From the NCBI GenBank assembly GCA_016839875.1, contig JAEOTK010000002.1, positions 5,698 to 69,697 of the forward strand: a stretch of DNA of 64,000 bases. The letters run 5' to 3'. A program made the position numbers and the translations under genes. Below are positions 63,350 through 64,000 of this stretch, one piece after another. A model generated the notes under the pieces. The model ran no database searches and was not told the DNA's origin. It saw nothing but the letters and a program-made list of their open reading frames with translations. Source of the DNA: Candidatus Heimdallarchaeota archaeon. Lineage in GTDB: Archaea; Asgardarchaeota; Heimdallarchaeia; Heimdallarchaeales; Heimdallarchaeaceae. The first letter of the stretch is position 1; each line of letters begins with the position of its first letter.

Positions 63350-64000
63350 ATGGCAACAACTTACAATGAATATGAAACAGCTGATCTCTTTGCAGAATGG
63401 GATTCTAAAACCCAACCAATTCTCAATTTAATCAACGTGAAGAAATGGTTTCCTGTTAGTCAACAAAGTATTCTGTTTTCGCGAGTTGTTGCTAATATAA
63501 AAGCAGTTGATGGTGTAACTCTCTTTCTTAACAAAGGTGAAACCTTAGGATTAGTAGGTGAATCTGGTTGTGGTAAAAGTACTGCTGCACGAGTTACTGT
63601 TAAACTTGAAGAACCTACAGAAGGTTCAGTCTATTTCAAGGGTATAGATATCTTTCAACCTATGACAAGAGAAGAAGAATTGTCAGTCAAACGTCAATTA
63701 CAGATGGTATTTCAAGATCCTTATTCAAGTCTAAACCCAAGAAGAATGGTTCTTGACTTAATCAAGGAACCCTTTGACATTCATTATCCTGATATGACCT
63801 ATGAGGAGAAAGAGTCAAGAGTTCTTGAAATCTTAGCAAAAGTAGGATTAGAAGATTATCATGCATTGAGATATCCTCATGAGTTTAGTGGAGGACAAAG
63901 ACAAAGAATAGGTATTGCAAGGGCACTCTCTTTAAATCCTAAATTTTTAGTTTTAGATGAACCTATATCCTCTTTAGATGTATCTATTCAAGCCCAAATA
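63350..64000 (+). CDS. Oligopeptide ABC ATP-binding protein (DppF-like), cut by the window end
   Basis: 217 codons are present and the frame is open at the right edge. Walker A GESGCGKSTAARV, Q-loop MVFQDPYSSLNPRR, signature FSGGQRQR and Walker B FLVLDEPISSLDVS are seen; the C-terminal part lies outside. It is the second ATPase of the importer, typical of DppF/OppF. The start is ATG with AAAGGAGG upstream. Confidence 0.92.
   Translation, partial: MATTYNEYETADLFAEWDSKTQPILNLINVKKWFPVSQQSILFSRVVANIKAVDGVTLFLNKGETLGLVGESGCGKSTAARVTVKLEEPTEGSVYFKGIDIFQPMTREEELSVKRQLQMVFQDPYSSLNPRRMVLDLIKEPFDIHYPDMTYEEKESRVLEILAKVGLEDYHALRYPHEFSGGQRQRIGIARALSLNPKFLVLDEPISSLDVSIQAQI

Noticed and set aside
1..64000. 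CRISPR arrays, insertion sequences, attachment sites or rRNA genes
   Set aside because: No regularly spaced repeats, transposase genes, integrases, or rRNA-like stretches were seen on either strand.

Overview
The window is AT-rich archaeal DNA with a very high coding density. I infer an Asgard (Promethearchaeota) archaeon, possibly of the Heimdallarchaeia group. Archaeal markers are glycerol-1-phosphate dehydrogenase, the KH/beta-CASP ribonuclease aCPSF1/FttA, TrmI and TrmY tRNA methyltransferases, UPF0179, a Nip7 homologue, and a tRNA with a bulge-helix-bulge intron. Eukaryote-like markers are ribosomal protein eS26, a ribophorin I (OST1) homologue, a Yip1-type membrane protein, a presenilin-like protease and a degenerate Arf-like protein. 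Bacterial-type genes are mixed in: MutS, MutL, UvrB, UvrC, a bacterial-class MetK, M32 carboxypeptidase and a bactofilin-like protein. The lineage call rests on reading these families by eye; no search was run.

Layout. 0-2.3 kb: ribophorin I homologue (-). 2.4-8.1 kb: deoC-mutS-mutL and a small membrane protein (+). 8.1-9.3 kb: Trm112-like protein and a nucleotidyltransferase (-). 9.4-15.4 kb (+): an unknown gene, metK, a split DUF1616 set, a phosphoesterase, an HD hydrolase and an FKBP isomerase. 15.4-17.9 kb (-): UPF0179, egsA and a DUF1295 membrane protein. 18-21.6 kb (+): RNA m5C methyltransferase, Nip7 homologue and aCPSF1/FttA. 21.6-22.6 kb (-): MCT-1-like PUA protein and an ArsR-like regulator. 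22.7-23.7 kb (+): bactofilin-like protein. 23.7-30.8 kb (-): M32 carboxypeptidase, enolase, ThiL, Yip1-like protein, a surface protein, intron-bearing tRNA-Arg and a coiled-coil protein. 30.9-33.3 kb (+): polytopic membrane protein, A/V-ATPase subunit E and a secreted protein. 33.3-40.5 kb (-): zinc-ribbon protein, TrmI, cDPG-synthetase-like protein, TrmY, eS26, PadR regulator, uS19, then an operon of ECF S-component, DUF4430 protein and presenilin-like protease. 40.6-45.1 kb (+): DUF151 protein, a tail-anchored peptide and a MacB/LolCDE-type ABC exporter. 45.1-51.0 kb (-): tandem Lrp-like regulator, surface protein, UvrC and UvrB. 51.4-57.4 kb (-): five packed genes encoding a nucleotide-motif-less Arf-like protein, a MoxR-type AAA+ ATPase, a VWA protein, an unknown protein with HALAH, and a HEAT-repeat protein. 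57.5-59.1 kb: NUDIX (+), PLP threonine/serine dehydratase (-), tRNA-Val(GAC) (-). 59.4-64 kb (+): an oligopeptide-type ABC importer cut by the window edge.

Main points of interest. The 51.4-57.4 kb operon resembles a MoxR/VWA chaperone pair but adds an Arf-fold protein that has lost its P-loop, switch II and NKxD motifs, plus two partners of unknown role; I know of no described system with this composition. The second is an intramembrane presenilin-like protease co-transcribed with a probable corrinoid-type uptake module (ECF S-component plus DUF4430). The ribophorin I homologue preserves the eukaryotic layout through to the end of its cytoplasmic tail.
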